Positions 27,474 through 36,416 are shown, counted from the stretch's first letter. The stretch is DNA of 64,000 bases from Desulfomonilaceae bacterium (GCA_041662605.1 JBAZSD010000020.1:1-64000); one strand, 5' to 3'. Translations and numbers: made by a program. Notes: a model not told the origin generated them from the sequence alone.

Positions 27474-28538
27474 TTACTTAACTGTAGCCGGGAGAAACGC
27501 AAATGGTTCAGCCGGTTCGAACTTGCTTGCCGCACTGCCTGAATAAGTCTTTCCACCAACCAATGTGAGCTTCTTGACCGGAGCCCCTTCTTTCAGATCC
27601 AATTCCGCCACCGGTACCCAAAACACTGTGGGGCTGGTCGCTGAATCAAAGTAGTAAACCATGTTCTTGTGGTCGGAGAATGTTCGCCAATACGTCGAGG
27701 CAATGTTCGGCTGACCCGGCGTCGTGATGCCCAGTGGCACTGAAACTCCACGAATAACCCCAAAGACGCTCGCCACAGCCTGGGCCATATCGGTGGTCTT
27801 AGGGATAGCGTTTATATAAAACGAGGCTCGAACGAAGCGATCAGATGCGCGGCTAGTACCTGGCAGAAAGGTCGATCCACCAATCTCTTCCCAATATTCG
27901 TTTAGCGCCAGTTGCTTGTTAAACACAGGGGAGTTGGTCATCACCTGGTAGTTCTTGCCATGATGAATGAACAATTTACCGCCAATGTATTCAAAGATGG
28001 CCGAGTCGCCCGTTGGATCAGAAATCGCTAAATGCCCTGTCGCCGGTTTACCGTCCGGCAGCGTAGGCGCAACAACTATAAAGGGGTCCTCCCGCAACGC
28101 GTTTACTGTCTCAGTAACGGTAGCGTAATTGTCCAGCACATACTGGGCCCAAGCCGCAATCGAAATTGTAGGACGCTTGCCGTCCGGCTTGCCATATTCA
28201 GATTCGACAAGATAGAGAACATTTGTTACAAGCCCCTTCTCGTTCATACCGTCGACAGTGCTCACACCATAGAAAGAACTCACCACGCTGCCATACTTCG
28301 ATGTCCACTTGATCGAGGTTACGCCGGCGGCTCCATCACGTTTCATGCCACGTGGAAACGCCCAGAGGTCAGTTCCCGTATTTCCCTCCCAGTCCATAGA
28401 CCGGCCGGTGATAATTACGCCTTCGGGACCGAGGTACACAGCTCGGGTACATGCATCCACCTTTTCGACTGCCGCAAACCCCAGGGTCAGGGCGATTAGT
28501 GTCCAAAACACAGCTTTGTGTAATGTCTGTCGCTTCAT
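27474..28538 (-). CDS. exported choloylglycine hydrolase / penicillin V acylase family protein
   Basis: 354 residues. A signal peptide ends at VDA, so cleavage would leave Cys30 as the new N-terminus (CTRAVYLGPEG), the nucleophile of this Ntn-hydrolase family. Further family features are GRSMDWE, GMNEKGL and LALNEYW. Such enzymes cleave linear amides: bile-salt conjugates, penicillin V or acyl-homoserine lactones. For a free-living anaerobe an acyl amide such as a quorum signal is more likely than a bile salt. AAGGA precedes the ATG. The VOC gene upstream ends 33 bases before it starts, so they may be co-transcribed. Confidence 0.88.
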   Translation of the reverse strand: MKRQTLHKAVFWTLIALTLGFAAVEKVDACTRAVYLGPEGVIITGRSMDWEGNTGTDLWAFPRGMKRDGAAGVTSIKWTSKYGSVVSSFYGVSTVDGMNEKGLVTNVLYLVESEYGKPDGKRPTISIAAWAQYVLDNYATVTETVNALREDPFIVVAPTLPDGKPATGHLAISDPTGDSAIFEYIGGKLFIHHGKNYQVMTNSPVFNKQLALNEYWEEIGGSTFLPGTSRASDRFVRASFYINAIPKTTDMAQAVASVFGVIRGVSVPLGITTPGQPNIASTYWRTFSDHKNMVYYFDSATSPTVFWVPVAELDLKEGAPVKKLTLVGGKTYSGSAASKFEPAEPFAFLPATVK

Positions 28539-28571
28539 AATGCGCTTCCTTTCTTTATGGAATAGGCTCTT

Positions 28572-28964
28572 TCAAATTCGTTCCACGAATTCCACAATAT
28601 TCCCATCTGGATCTTTGACCATAGCAATCCGCACACCGGGCCGTATTGTCGTTTCAGGCAAAGCAAATTCTATTCCAATGTTTTTTAGATCGGAACAGAG
28701 TTCGGAAAGATTCTCTATTACGAAGGTGACATAACGAAAACCCAATTGATTTTCCAGCCCGATACCTCCCCGGGGAGGAACCACCTTGGGTTCGATCAAC
28801 TTAAAGTCGCTAGTCCCGAAGCGCAATCGGTGCATAGTACCAAACCATAAGGGGACACTTCCTACAAACTCAAGTCCGAGAATATTCTGGTAGAAATCAA
28901 GACTGGCCTTAATGTCGCTAATGATTACACCGAGATCCAGTGAATCTTTCGCTGGCTTGATCAT
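28572..28964 (-). CDS. VOC (glyoxalase/bleomycin-resistance) superfamily protein
   Basis: 130 residues covering one vicinal-oxygen-chelate domain built of two beta-alpha-beta-beta-beta halves: LGVIISDIKASLDFYQNILG at the start and VAMVKDPDGNIVEFVE at the end, with the conserved metal-ligand Glu in the last strand. Function could be a lyase, epimerase or dioxygenase-like step; the sequence does not decide. It is upstream of the exported Ntn-hydrolase on the same strand. The ribosome site is weak (GAGAGG about 12 bases upstream). Confidence 0.85.
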   Translation of the reverse strand: MIKPAKDSLDLGVIISDIKASLDFYQNILGLEFVGSVPLWFGTMHRLRFGTSDFKLIEPKVVPPRGGIGLENQLGFRYVTFVIENLSELCSDLKNIGIEFALPETTIRPGVRIAMVKDPDGNIVEFVERI

Positions 28965-29054
28965 TTTGTTGTTTTCCTCTCCATTGTTTTTTCAATTGTA
29001 ACAACTCTAACCAGGATCAAACACTTCTCTGGTATCAGCCACAGGTTAATGAGC

Positions 29055-31118
29055 CTATTCGACCCGACACATGCCGTAAATTTCGTTACACGCCTCTGTA
29101 TACAACATCTGGATCCAATCGTCTCTCTTCCCATGGTCGGCCAGAGGAGAGCCGCATTCAGGACAGGTCTTCATAGCCCCTAACCGACGGAGAATGCGAT
29201 GAACTGTCGCTACAAATGTGGCGTGGCTCCAGGTGAGCGGTGAAACTGAAATAGGATCCCCCGTAAACGGATGCGCCTGTTCTGCGAGAATACTTGAGGG
29301 AAGAGCGTGATCGGTCACCCATTGGAGTATCTCGACTGCTTCAGCTATCCCTTTTTCGTCGGGCGCTCTTTCGGCAAGGAAGTCGGCCAACCACAGAGTG
29401 CATACAAACCAGGGATTACCCGGAACGTCTTTGCTCACCTGATGATAATAATCATTCTCATATCGGGCCATTCCTCCCACACCGGCTCCCACCCACAGTT
29501 TGTCTCTAAGGTCTGACATGGTGGAAACTATCTTCGGGTCATCAGCAGAATAGAGACCAAACGCAAAGAGTCCCCAGATACTCGCGTCTCGGGTGGAATC
29601 AACCTCCAGCTTGCCTTGAGAATTGCGGTTGAGCATTCTACAAAAACGGTTCAGATCTTCTCTCCACAGATAAACTGAAGCTGCGTCCCGTATTTCAGTC
29701 GCCGCTTTTCGGTATTCTTCAGCTTTTCGGTTCTCGCCGAATACGGTACAGAACAACGAAGCCGCCGTTAGTCCTCCAAAGACTGCGCCAACTGTGAAGC
29801 TCCATATTCCTCGGCGCTCTTCCCACAGGTCATACGAAGGAGAAGGAAGACCGGTCTGTTCATCCCTGAAAGATCGCATAAATTCGGCGGCGTTCTTTAT
29901 GAGCGGCTTGTATAGTGGCTTGATAAATTCAATATCCCGGTACTTGACAAAATGGTGCCAGAGAGACCAAACAACAAGAGCGGTTTCGTCTTCCTGGATG
30001 GGCAGTTGAGCCTGTCCCTCGCTATACCAGGGATGCCATGAAGAAGCGAGTGTTCGATCAGGATTGTACTTGTGCAGGAGATACCCTTCCTTCTCTATTA
30101 CATCCCCAGCAAACTGGTAAAAGGCTTGGGCCGGCATAACGTACCCCGCTTGATCGAGGGCATTTGCGACGAGCGCCCCATCTCGCGGCCAGACATAAGA
30201 ATAAGTGTCCCGATTGAAGTGGACTATGTCTGAATCATTCGCTGCAAGAATGCCTCCCTGCCAGTCTATCTGGGTCTGTAAGACGAGAAGACTTCGACTG
30301 TACAACTTTCCGATATTGGGTGGCAATAAATCCAGACGCGGGGTCTCCTTGCGGACCCAGAGACTCCAGTAATCGGCTGTTCGAGAAACTAGGGTCTCTG
30401 GCCCCTTGTCTCTAACAATAGCATCGAGGACACGGACTTGGTTCCATGTCTCCGCCGCGGTCAACCAGAAATGGGCTTTCCCTTTGGAAAGTCCGTCAAC
30501 CTCAAGACTAAAACAGATCACGGAATCCACTGCTCCTTGAGCGATCGGATTGCCGGATAGAACGCCGTCTTCGGCATCCCTAAAAGTCCCTTCTAGCCCA
30601 CGAATGTCTTTCTGGCCCGTCGCAAAGCCGAGGAGACCGGGGTGAGTTTCCGTTGCGCCATTGAGAAGAAAGTACCTGGCTGCTTTGTAATGGACTATTC
30701 CACCAGTCTCTGGATCGTAAGCCGCTGTATTCCCGACGTCGTTCCCGTAAATGCTGAAGTCGTGGGAAAGAAAAATTCGGATCTCCCTTGGTTTCGGCCA
30801 CAAGTTCTCTATCTCCATCTCACGGATGTAGATGTTCTCATGAAAGTCTACCGCATCGTGAACCGAGATAAGCAGGCCAAGATTCTGATTGTAAAGACTC
30901 ACATTGGTGACAAGTGTATCAGGAACATATCGGAGATCCAATTTCCAACCGTCTTCGATCCAAGAGAACTGACCGTCAACCCACACTCCATAGCGACAAT
31001 AATTGCCATTGACATGATTCTCTTGTCCCACGTGAGGGAAATACAGGTCCCTGATCCGATATTCACGGTCGAAGCATATGAGAAGTCTTCCATTACCTAC
31101 CGGAATGTCTCTGGGCAC
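29055..31118 (-). CDS. glycoside hydrolase family 15 (glucoamylase-like) protein
   Basis: 687 residues. The first 270 form the beta-sandwich domain of bacterial glucoamylases (GNGRLLICFDREYRIRDLYFP); the rest is the (alpha/alpha)6 barrel with TYSYVWPRDGALVANAL, the acidic QEDETALVVW segment, and SPLTWSHATFVATV near the end. It would release glucose from alpha-glucans such as glycogen or trehalose-type substrates. There is no signal peptide, so it acts in the cytoplasm on storage glucan. A C-terminal CPECG may be part of a small zinc site. Start is GTG 31118 with AAAGGA eight bases upstream. No other glycogen gene is in view. Confidence 0.9.
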   Translation of the reverse strand: MPRDIPVGNGRLLICFDREYRIRDLYFPHVGQENHVNGNYCRYGVWVDGQFSWIEDGWKLDLRYVPDTLVTNVSLYNQNLGLLISVHDAVDFHENIYIREMEIENLWPKPREIRIFLSHDFSIYGNDVGNTAAYDPETGGIVHYKAARYFLLNGATETHPGLLGFATGQKDIRGLEGTFRDAEDGVLSGNPIAQGAVDSVICFSLEVDGLSKGKAHFWLTAAETWNQVRVLDAIVRDKGPETLVSRTADYWSLWVRKETPRLDLLPPNIGKLYSRSLLVLQTQIDWQGGILAANDSDIVHFNRDTYSYVWPRDGALVANALDQAGYVMPAQAFYQFAGDVIEKEGYLLHKYNPDRTLASSWHPWYSEGQAQLPIQEDETALVVWSLWHHFVKYRDIEFIKPLYKPLIKNAAEFMRSFRDEQTGLPSPSYDLWEERRGIWSFTVGAVFGGLTAASLFCTVFGENRKAEEYRKAATEIRDAASVYLWREDLNRFCRMLNRNSQGKLEVDSTRDASIWGLFAFGLYSADDPKIVSTMSDLRDKLWVGAGVGGMARYENDYYHQVSKDVPGNPWFVCTLWLADFLAERAPDEKGIAEAVEILQWVTDHALPSSILAEQAHPFTGDPISVSPLTWSHATFVATVHRILRRLGAMKTCPECGSPLADHGKRDDWIQMLYTEACNEIYGMCRVE

Positions 31119-31323
31119 TGTAACAGTCCTTTCATAAGGGAATGCGAACCACTGTCTTGATTTTTATCAACGGAACTCCCACCCTTACCTTTTCCAGATA
31201 AACATTTGGCTCCACACAAGCAGTCATGACAGCCAAATCTTCTTCCCACCGGCTCAAAGAACACTCGTTCCCCAAACAGTTTGAGCTATGATTAAAACTT
31301 GTTTAAATTCATCAACCTTCAAA

Positions 31324-31740
31324 TCAATTCTTTTTTTCCGGAAAGCGTTCTTTTATCATTTCCCTTGCTTTGTCGACGCCTTCCTCAGCCTTTTCCTTTA
31401 GTTTTTCAGCGGCGTCTTTAGCTTTCTCGATGCTGGGGCCAGCCTTTTCTTTGAGTTTTTCCGCTTCAGCTTTGGCCTTTTCCATTCCTTCAGCGGCTTT
31501 CTCCTTTAGCTTTTCGAGTGTGCTCTTGGGACACGCTTTTTCCAGCGCTTCCTCTGCCTGCTCTTTACGAGCAAAGGGTCCAGCGATAGTATCGGCAGTC
31601 TTGACTTCAGATTTAATGACCGTACATGCATTGTCTTTGCTCTTAATCACCACCCAACTATCGGCGGCGGCGAAAACGACAACAGTTGTCAACAAGAACA
31701 AGATACCGACGAAAAGTCCAAGAGTTTGGTTAACTTTCAT
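31324..31740 (-). CDS. exported helical-repeat protein of unknown function
   Basis: 138 residues: a signal peptide (hydrophobic to about residue 25, AAA cleavage area), a short domain with two Cys that may form a disulfide (NACTVIKS, KACPKS), then three 18-residue Lys/Glu/Ala-rich repeats each starting EKLKEKA. The repeats are predicted amphipathic helix, like LEA or apolipoprotein-type segments, and suggest an envelope-contact or stress-protective role. GAAGGAGG precedes the ATG at 31740. It is not in an evident operon. Confidence 0.75.
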   Translation of the reverse strand: MKVNQTLGLFVGILFLLTTVVVFAAADSWVVIKSKDNACTVIKSEVKTADTIAGPFARKEQAEEALEKACPKSTLEKLKEKAAEGMEKAKAEAEKLKEKAGPSIEKAKDAAEKLKEKAEEGVDKAREMIKERFPEKKN

Positions 31741-32211
31741 GGCGGCCTCCTTCAATTAATACATCATTATAGAATAGTAGCGCTTATCTGTTCAAAAGCA
31801 ATTTTTCAAAATGGAAGCGGTTTAGAAGGCTTGAGGAGAATGTTCCAGCGCAATCCGGACAAAATAAAACCCTAACCGCTTGAACGACCAGGGTTATGTG
31901 AGTAACCGTCTCCCAGATAATTACCCACAACAGAAACGAAAGGACATTTCGTCCTTGTGTCGAAATAACAATTTCGATTTAGAAATGCAAGAAAATTCCA
32001 TAAGCTCCTTCAACTGTTTCATATTGAGGCGGTTTTGGAATGGTCTTCCACTACTTCAGCAAGTGAGATTGGTCTCAGCAGAAATCTGGAAACATGAATC
32101 CCGGTCAGCGGGAGTGACCATTGTTTGTGCTCACGTAAAATATCCAACGCAATCTCATCGTGTGGGATTTCATGTCACTGCTCCTCCCCCAGCCGGGCCA
32201 CTTTTTCCATG
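31741..32211. other. 471-bp intergenic region
   Basis: No supported gene; the long plus-strand frame through it overlaps the CBS gene antisense and has no ribosome site. Two hairpins lie on the minus strand downstream of the CBS genes: AAGGAC/GTCCTT (31940-31956) and AACCCT/AGGGTT (31868-31895), the latter followed by TTTTATTTT, which makes it a possible weak terminator for the CBS operon. Confidence 0.35.
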
Positions 32212-33123
32212 TCAAGCTACCGGCCCTGAACCCACTTTTATGCGGCTGCTAACGCATGCATGGCAAGATCCTGAACGAAGTCTGGCCGCATCGCGAAGTG
32301 AGAGCACACCGATAATGTTTTCTGGCTGATCTCTGAACACAAAAAACCGGTGTACCTCAGAAAAAATCATCTTACTTATTGCGTCTTCTATGAATTCCAG
32401 TTCCTCACATGCACGAACAGAAGGAGATGAGAGAATAGTTCTAGCCTTTACATCAGACGAAATTCCGCGCTTATACGCTAGGATAAGATCTGTCTTAGAA
32501 ATTACCCCGACAGGAACGGAATTGTCATCTCTAATCAGGACAGCTCCAAAACGATTGACAGACAAACCTTCCATGATTTCGGCCAGAGAGTTTTGTTCCG
32601 AAAAAGACGTAACTGAAGGCGTCATAACGTCTCTTACTCTGAATCGAAGGGCATCAACACCCTCCAACTTCTCATTTCTCCGGTTCATTAGACTTTGATC
32701 GCAACTCCGGCAGTAGCGGTAGAGTAATCCCACTATGTCCGGATACGCTACAACCCCTAACGCCCTTTCTGAAGATCCTTTTGAAACATAAATCCGATAA
32801 ATCCCTCTGGAGCGCATTGTTTCAAGAGTCGATTCGAGTGCATCAGTCGGACTGCAGAACAAAGGCGGAGAAACCATGATTTCCTCCAGAGGAGTATCTA
32901 AAGCTACAGACGCATAGTAAGCGCCCATCATGTCAGTCTTGGAAACTACCCCAACTGGAAGGTCATCCTGATCTGTGATTAAGAGAGCGCCAACCTTGTA
33001 TTTTATCAAGAACCTTATTCCTGATTCGATGGAAAACCTTCCTGCCAGACTAGTAACCTGCTTTCGCATGGCGTCACGCACCAGAAGATATCTAAGTGTG
33101 GTTTTTTTCTCCGGTGGAAGCAT
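32212..33123 (-). CDS. protein with four CBS domains
   Basis: 303 residues made of two pairs of CBS motifs (Bateman modules) and no other domain: VRDAMRKQVTSLA, VGVVSKTDMMGAY, VRDVMTPSVTSF, VGVISKTDLILAY. Such modules bind adenosyl ligands (AMP, ATP, AdoMet) or NAD and signal energy state to partners. Two Cys-rich spots (RYCRSCDQS and SGSCHACVSS) could bind metal or Fe-S. GAGG precedes the ATG. A second CBS gene lies 47 bases upstream on the same strand, so they probably form one operon. Confidence 0.85.
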   Translation of the reverse strand: MLPPEKKTTLRYLLVRDAMRKQVTSLAGRFSIESGIRFLIKYKVGALLITDQDDLPVGVVSKTDMMGAYYASVALDTPLEEIMVSPPLFCSPTDALESTLETMRSRGIYRIYVSKGSSERALGVVAYPDIVGLLYRYCRSCDQSLMNRRNEKLEGVDALRFRVRDVMTPSVTSFSEQNSLAEIMEGLSVNRFGAVLIRDDNSVPVGVISKTDLILAYKRGISSDVKARTILSSPSVRACEELEFIEDAISKMIFSEVHRFFVFRDQPENIIGVLSLRDAARLRSGSCHACVSSRIKVGSGPVA

Positions 33124-33170
33124 GAGAAAACCTCTATCCGTGTCGTGAAAAAGGATGGGGAGTTCGTCCC

Positions 33171-33638
33171 CTACGGGGCCAACTCATTGATCAGACGAAA
33201 AAAAAGATCAGAAATGTATACAATGCCTTCGACCTTTCCATCCTGTAATACAGGGATTCGGCGAATATGCTTCGTAATCATTATGTCAACAATGAACATT
33301 ATTGAGGTGTCGGGGGTAACAGTTATCAAGTCAGTGGTCATGATGTCCTCTACGAGAACAGATCTTGCTCTAGAGCAAATATCCTCCATTAGACCTGCAA
33401 TATTTATGTCTTCCATCATGCCCCAAACCTGAACATGTTTTGGGCGAATAAAAAGTAGAATATCATACATGGACATCATGCCGATGAGCCGCCCGGATTG
33501 GTCCGTCACAATCATGCCAAAGATTTTGCGTTGTTCTAGCTCACTAGCTTTTTTGAAAAGCTTCGCAGCGTCTTCTATTGAAAGTTTGGGACTTAGGGTG
33601 TGAAACGTCCTAACCATGACATCACGGGCGGTAAGCAT
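33171..33638 (-). CDS. CBS-pair protein
   Basis: About 155 residues containing one pair of CBS domains (TARDVMVRTFHTLSP, LIGMMSMYDILLFI, VEDIMTTDLITVTP, VEGIVYISDLFF). It probably senses an adenine nucleotide and acts on another protein. Start at 33638 is chosen for AGGAGG six bases upstream. It is first in a two-gene CBS operon. Upstream stands a perfect TGTGAGA/TCTCACA palindrome, which suggests control by a CRP/FNR-type regulator. Confidence 0.85.
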   Translation of the reverse strand: MLTARDVMVRTFHTLSPKLSIEDAAKLFKKASELEQRKIFGMIVTDQSGRLIGMMSMYDILLFIRPKHVQVWGMMEDINIAGLMEDICSRARSVLVEDIMTTDLITVTPDTSIMFIVDIMITKHIRRIPVLQDGKVEGIVYISDLFFRLINELAP

Positions 33639-33761
33639 CCGGCGCCTCCTGTCCAAAAGTTCATCAATTGCTTTGGCAAACTTGCCAACTGTAAACTGAG
33701 AAATAGAGAAGACTTTATATCATATTATATTTCCGGGTTAAAATGGGGGCGTTCTACACAT

Positions 33762-33779
33762 TGTGAGACAGATCTCACA
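33762..33779. promoter_or_regulatory. CRP/FNR-like palindrome
   Basis: TGTGAGA-CAGA-TCTCACA is a perfect 7-4-7 inverted repeat. It contains TGTGA and TCACA half-sites like CRP sites but with an 8-base instead of 6-base gap. Its centre is about 44 bases upstream of a TATAAT -10-like box (33724-33729) that has no -35, a layout typical of an activator-dependent promoter for the CBS genes. An alternative promoter at 33850-33879 would put it downstream, as a repressor site. Confidence 0.45.
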
Positions 33780-34091
33780 TATCCAGAGAGAATTCGGTGC
33801 GTTGTCGCGCCAAGGGCATCCACCCATCGTGAACAAGCCTCAAAATATAATTATACATAAATGTAGGCCCAGCATACAAATAAGTAGCTTTATAAATCAA
33901 AATCTGAAGCGAAACTCAACTGGATGATGTTACGCCCACATTGATTGTGCACCGACCAAACCATCTTTAGCCCTTATATCAGTTAGTTCATGTTTACAGA
34001 TGGCGCCAGGTCGTTGCTCTGGCATAATTCTTGATAACCTATGATCAACATTAAATGCGACATCAATTAGGAGGTCCTCCGGATATCATGG

Positions 34092-34168
34092 AGATTGGGC
34101 ATCTAAACATTTCTCATCAATCCAGATTGATTGCGTCAACAATTGAAACGTCTCACGACGCCCAATCT
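34092..34168 (+). promoter_or_regulatory. structured leader before a small gene
   Basis: A perfect nine-base pairing (AGATTGGGC at 34092-34100 with GCCCAATCT at 34160-34168) closes a 59-base interior that contains a second hairpin (ATCAAT-CCAG-ATTGAT, 34116-34131). The ribosome site AAGGAGGG of the next gene follows about ten bases later. This may be a riboswitch-like or protein-bound RNA element; no known class is recognised. Confidence 0.35.
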
Positions 34169-34194
34169 TGAATCTTCAAGGAGGGAACGTAGCT

Positions 34195-34377
34195 ATGACT
34201 GAACGGCAAACCCTTATTGAGTTTATATCAAAAGTGTCGGAACATGACCTGTCAATTCTATTTCAGGTCCTAGACGTGGCTCATCAGAATCTCGTTTACG
34301 AGTCCACAGATGAACATCTACTGATGGATCAGTTCATGACCAGCCTGTGGATAGCGACCAGATCAATTTCAATCTAA
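34195..34377 (+). CDS. hypothetical 60-residue protein
   Basis: Small helical, acidic-leaning protein beginning MTERQTLIEFI, with no Cys, no signal peptide and no membrane helix. The start at 34195 is supported by GGAGG ten bases upstream. No family is recognised. Amphipathic helices suggest a dimer or a partner-binding regulator. It is alone on its strand, behind the structured element at 34092-34168, and the DUF169 gene converges on it from the other side. Confidence 0.6.
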   Translation: MTERQTLIEFISKVSEHDLSILFQVLDVAHQNLVYESTDEHLLMDQFMTSLWIATRSISI

Positions 34378-34459
34378 CGCTCTTTAGTAATGGCGGCTAA
34401 TCTGCGTTCGGCTCCATTTTCGTGAGGAATACATAATGAGAGAAAAAGCTATGAATTGG

Positions 34460-35239
34460 TCAAAGTCTTTTTGAGAGGCCGTAAACAGCGTCCAGCGCCT
34501 GAAAAGGACTCACCTGTGATCCATATTGCGAGATAGGGTAGCGTATGCCTTTCTTGTACAATATCTCCAGATTTCGAAAGATACGGGCGCAATCCTCAGG
34601 TGGTAAGCCTATGGCCAACTCATCATCGGCGGCGTGTCCGAATCTTCTTTCCCCGTAGCATGGTATAGACAATGCCGGTTCTCGATCCACGAAACATCTA
34701 CCAATGACATCAGAGCACGATGTTTCTCCTACAGAATAAAATGTGAGTCGCTTAAAGTTGTCATATTGGATTGCGTTTATCATGATGGACATTTGAGCCG
34801 GGTTCCCGTAAATCAGCACAAGATCAGGCTCAAAAGGGTCGTAGGCTAACGGGGCCAGTATGAAGGCGTTGTATTTACCGAAAGGAATACGCTGTATGAC
34901 TGACTCACAATTCGCAGCGTCCTCTTTCTTTTCAAGCCACACTGTGCTGCGCATTTCCCCACTAGTGACAAATTCGTCGAGTTTGGACAAACCAATCACG
35001 GATGCGCATCCCTGTGTGACCAAGTCGTCCGCTGTCCCGCCGATAGTCCAGTCAAACGTCCTTACAATTGTTATTAGCTGGCATAACGACAGCTTTTCTG
35101 AAGGTCGTCTCATCCACTTGTAATGATTGAGATCTTCGGCCTTCTCCAGCAGCTTTAGAGCAACGGGAAATGTTTTCAGGCGCAGGAGGCGTTCCATTCC
35201 CCTGGTCCATTCAGACCATTTGATATGTTCTAATTCCAT
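34460..35239 (-). CDS. DUF169 protein
   Basis: 259 residues of the DUF169 family: LCQLITIVRTFDWTIGG, an internal GNPAQMSIMINAIQYD segment, SVGETSCSD and SIPCYGERRFG. The recurring Cys suggest metal or Fe-S/haem contact, but no function is established; members occur in many anaerobes. A GAGG ribosome site precedes the ATG. It follows the PHP gene by 42 bases on the same strand, and together with two DUF2889-like genes may form an operon. Confidence 0.8.
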   Translation of the reverse strand: MELEHIKWSEWTRGMERLLRLKTFPVALKLLEKAEDLNHYKWMRRPSEKLSLCQLITIVRTFDWTIGGTADDLVTQGCASVIGLSKLDEFVTSGEMRSTVWLEKKEDAANCESVIQRIPFGKYNAFILAPLAYDPFEPDLVLIYGNPAQMSIMINAIQYDNFKRLTFYSVGETSCSDVIGRCFVDREPALSIPCYGERRFGHAADDELAIGLPPEDCARIFRNLEILYKKGIRYPISQYGSQVSPFQALDAVYGLSKRL

Positions 35240-35281
35240 AATTGATCCTCACTCTTCTGATCTGGCGCGCCGTTATCAGAC

Positions 35282-35908
35282 TTATTTACAGCGTTCCAGA
35301 GTGAATTGACGATTAATGATTGCCGTGATTAAGTCCTGTTCATTCTTGATCTGAACTTCAAAATTGGTGACACAAGTTCCGACGGCTTCTGCGGAATGAG
35401 CGTCACTTCCTCCGACCTTTATGAGACCTAAGGCATCCGCCACCTGCCCAGCAAACTCATTCTCCTCGTCAGTCACTTTACCATTGCAAATCTCGACGGC
35501 GTGGACCTGTGACAGCGTCGGGTTCTCCAGAGCGTCATTAACGTTCATTTGAAGCATCCCAAAACCAAAAAGGAGAAATCCCCTGAAGGGATGCGCAGCA
35601 ATCGCTATTGCCTCACTGGCGTCTACTCTCTGTTTTAGCTGTTTAGGGGTAAGCAATCCCTCAGGTTCATCATCCACGCCAAAAACAAGAATATCCCCAC
35701 CGGTTGTCGTGACCTCAATCCCCCTGAATACGGCAATTCCATATTTTTGGCTCAATGCTTCCGCGTGATCGGGGTCCCAGATACGATTGTGCTCAGTGAG
35801 ACATATCCCATCCAATCCTGACTCAAGAGCAGACTTCATCATTTCGTCGGGAGTCATCTCGCTGCATGGAGAAATCGGACTCGTATGGCAATGCAGGTCT
35901 ATTCTCAT
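35282..35908 (-). CDS. PHP-domain phosphoesterase
   Basis: About 208 residues with the PHP metal motifs DLHCHTSPISPCS, ICLTEHNRIWD, AAHPFRG and GGSDAHS. This fold, with three metal ions, hydrolyses phosphate esters, as in RNase AM/TrpH-type 3',5'-nucleotide phosphatases and histidinol phosphatase. The start at 35908 is used because the earlier frame begins with TTG within the preceding gene; GAGG lies somewhat far upstream. Substrate unknown. Its start lies 26 bases downstream of the second DUF2889-like gene. Confidence 0.85.
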   Translation of the reverse strand: MRIDLHCHTSPISPCSEMTPDEMMKSALESGLDGICLTEHNRIWDPDHAEALSQKYGIAVFRGIEVTTTGGDILVFGVDDEPEGLLTPKQLKQRVDASEAIAIAAHPFRGFLLFGFGMLQMNVNDALENPTLSQVHAVEICNGKVTDEENEFAGQVADALGLIKVGGSDAHSAEAVGTCVTNFEVQIKNEQDLITAIINRQFTLERCK

Positions 35909-35933
35909 GGGCTTGAAAACCTCACTGGTTGAT

Positions 35934-36416
35934 TTACTGAATTTTCGCAAGGCCTTTCAATTCAGGGCGCATCCTAAAGAAGTCGTCGACAAAACCTTTC
36001 CGATCGAGGTCAGAGTTGGAATCCAGAGCAGTCTTCAAATCTCTCGTAAGTTCAGACCGTGCAAGGCTTCTCAAACAATCAATCATAAGAGCCGCCATGT
36101 GCCGACATCCGTTCCGGCCAAGCTCCTTCTTTATTCTTCCTTCGATCTGAGCATCTATTTTCCAACCTTCGGCCCTCAGGAAAATTTGCTCCGCCAGGAT
36201 GCACTTCATTGTGGTGAACCGTTTCATTCTTGCTTGAACAGACTCAATTGTGAGACTTGGCCAATCGACCAACAGTTCACATTGCATAGCGTAAAGTTCG
36301 TCTTCCAGCACCCCTGAAATAACTCTCTTATCGGAACCTTGTAGTTGAACCCCGCATGATTTCATCCGCGAATATATTGGCATGTTTCTTGAGATCAATT
36401 TTGAGTCTCCCTTCAT
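35934..36416 (-). CDS. DUF2889-like protein
   Basis: 160 residues. Tentatively like DUF2889: a SVQARMKRFTTMKC segment, and LGRNGCRHMAALMID with the GCxH pattern of the family. Function unknown. Its ATG (36416) overlaps the TGA of the preceding gene in ATGA, so the two are translationally coupled. It shows a pattern similar to that preceding gene and may be a divergent duplicate. Assignment rests on a few short patterns only. Confidence 0.55.
   Translation of the reverse strand: MKGDSKLISRNMPIYSRMKSCGVQLQGSDKRVISGVLEDELYAMQCELLVDWPSLTIESVQARMKRFTTMKCILAEQIFLRAEGWKIDAQIEGRIKKELGRNGCRHMAALMIDCLRSLARSELTRDLKTALDSNSDLDRKGFVDDFFRMRPELKGLAKIQ

Larger units (their letters stand above)
33639..34194. 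other. 556-bp divergent region, regulatory
   Basis: It separates the CBS operon from a small unknown gene. It holds the palindrome at 33762-33779, AT-rich -10-like boxes for the CBS operon (TATAAT complement at 33724-33729; another at 33850-33855 with a TTGTAT box 18 bases away), and an RNA-structure-like element at 34092-34168. A 27-codon frame (34088-34171) starts 13 bases after AGGAGG and may be a leader peptide, though that spacing is long. Confidence 0.4.

Noticed and set aside
31370..31759. 129-codon plus-strand frame rich in Ser/Phe/Ala
   Set aside because: It is the reverse of the Lys/Glu repeat gene; the composition is a mirror of those repeats.
31880..32329. 149-codon plus-strand frame
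   Set aside because: It overlaps the CBS gene antisense, has no ribosome site and its translation looks like random sequence with stop-poor composition.
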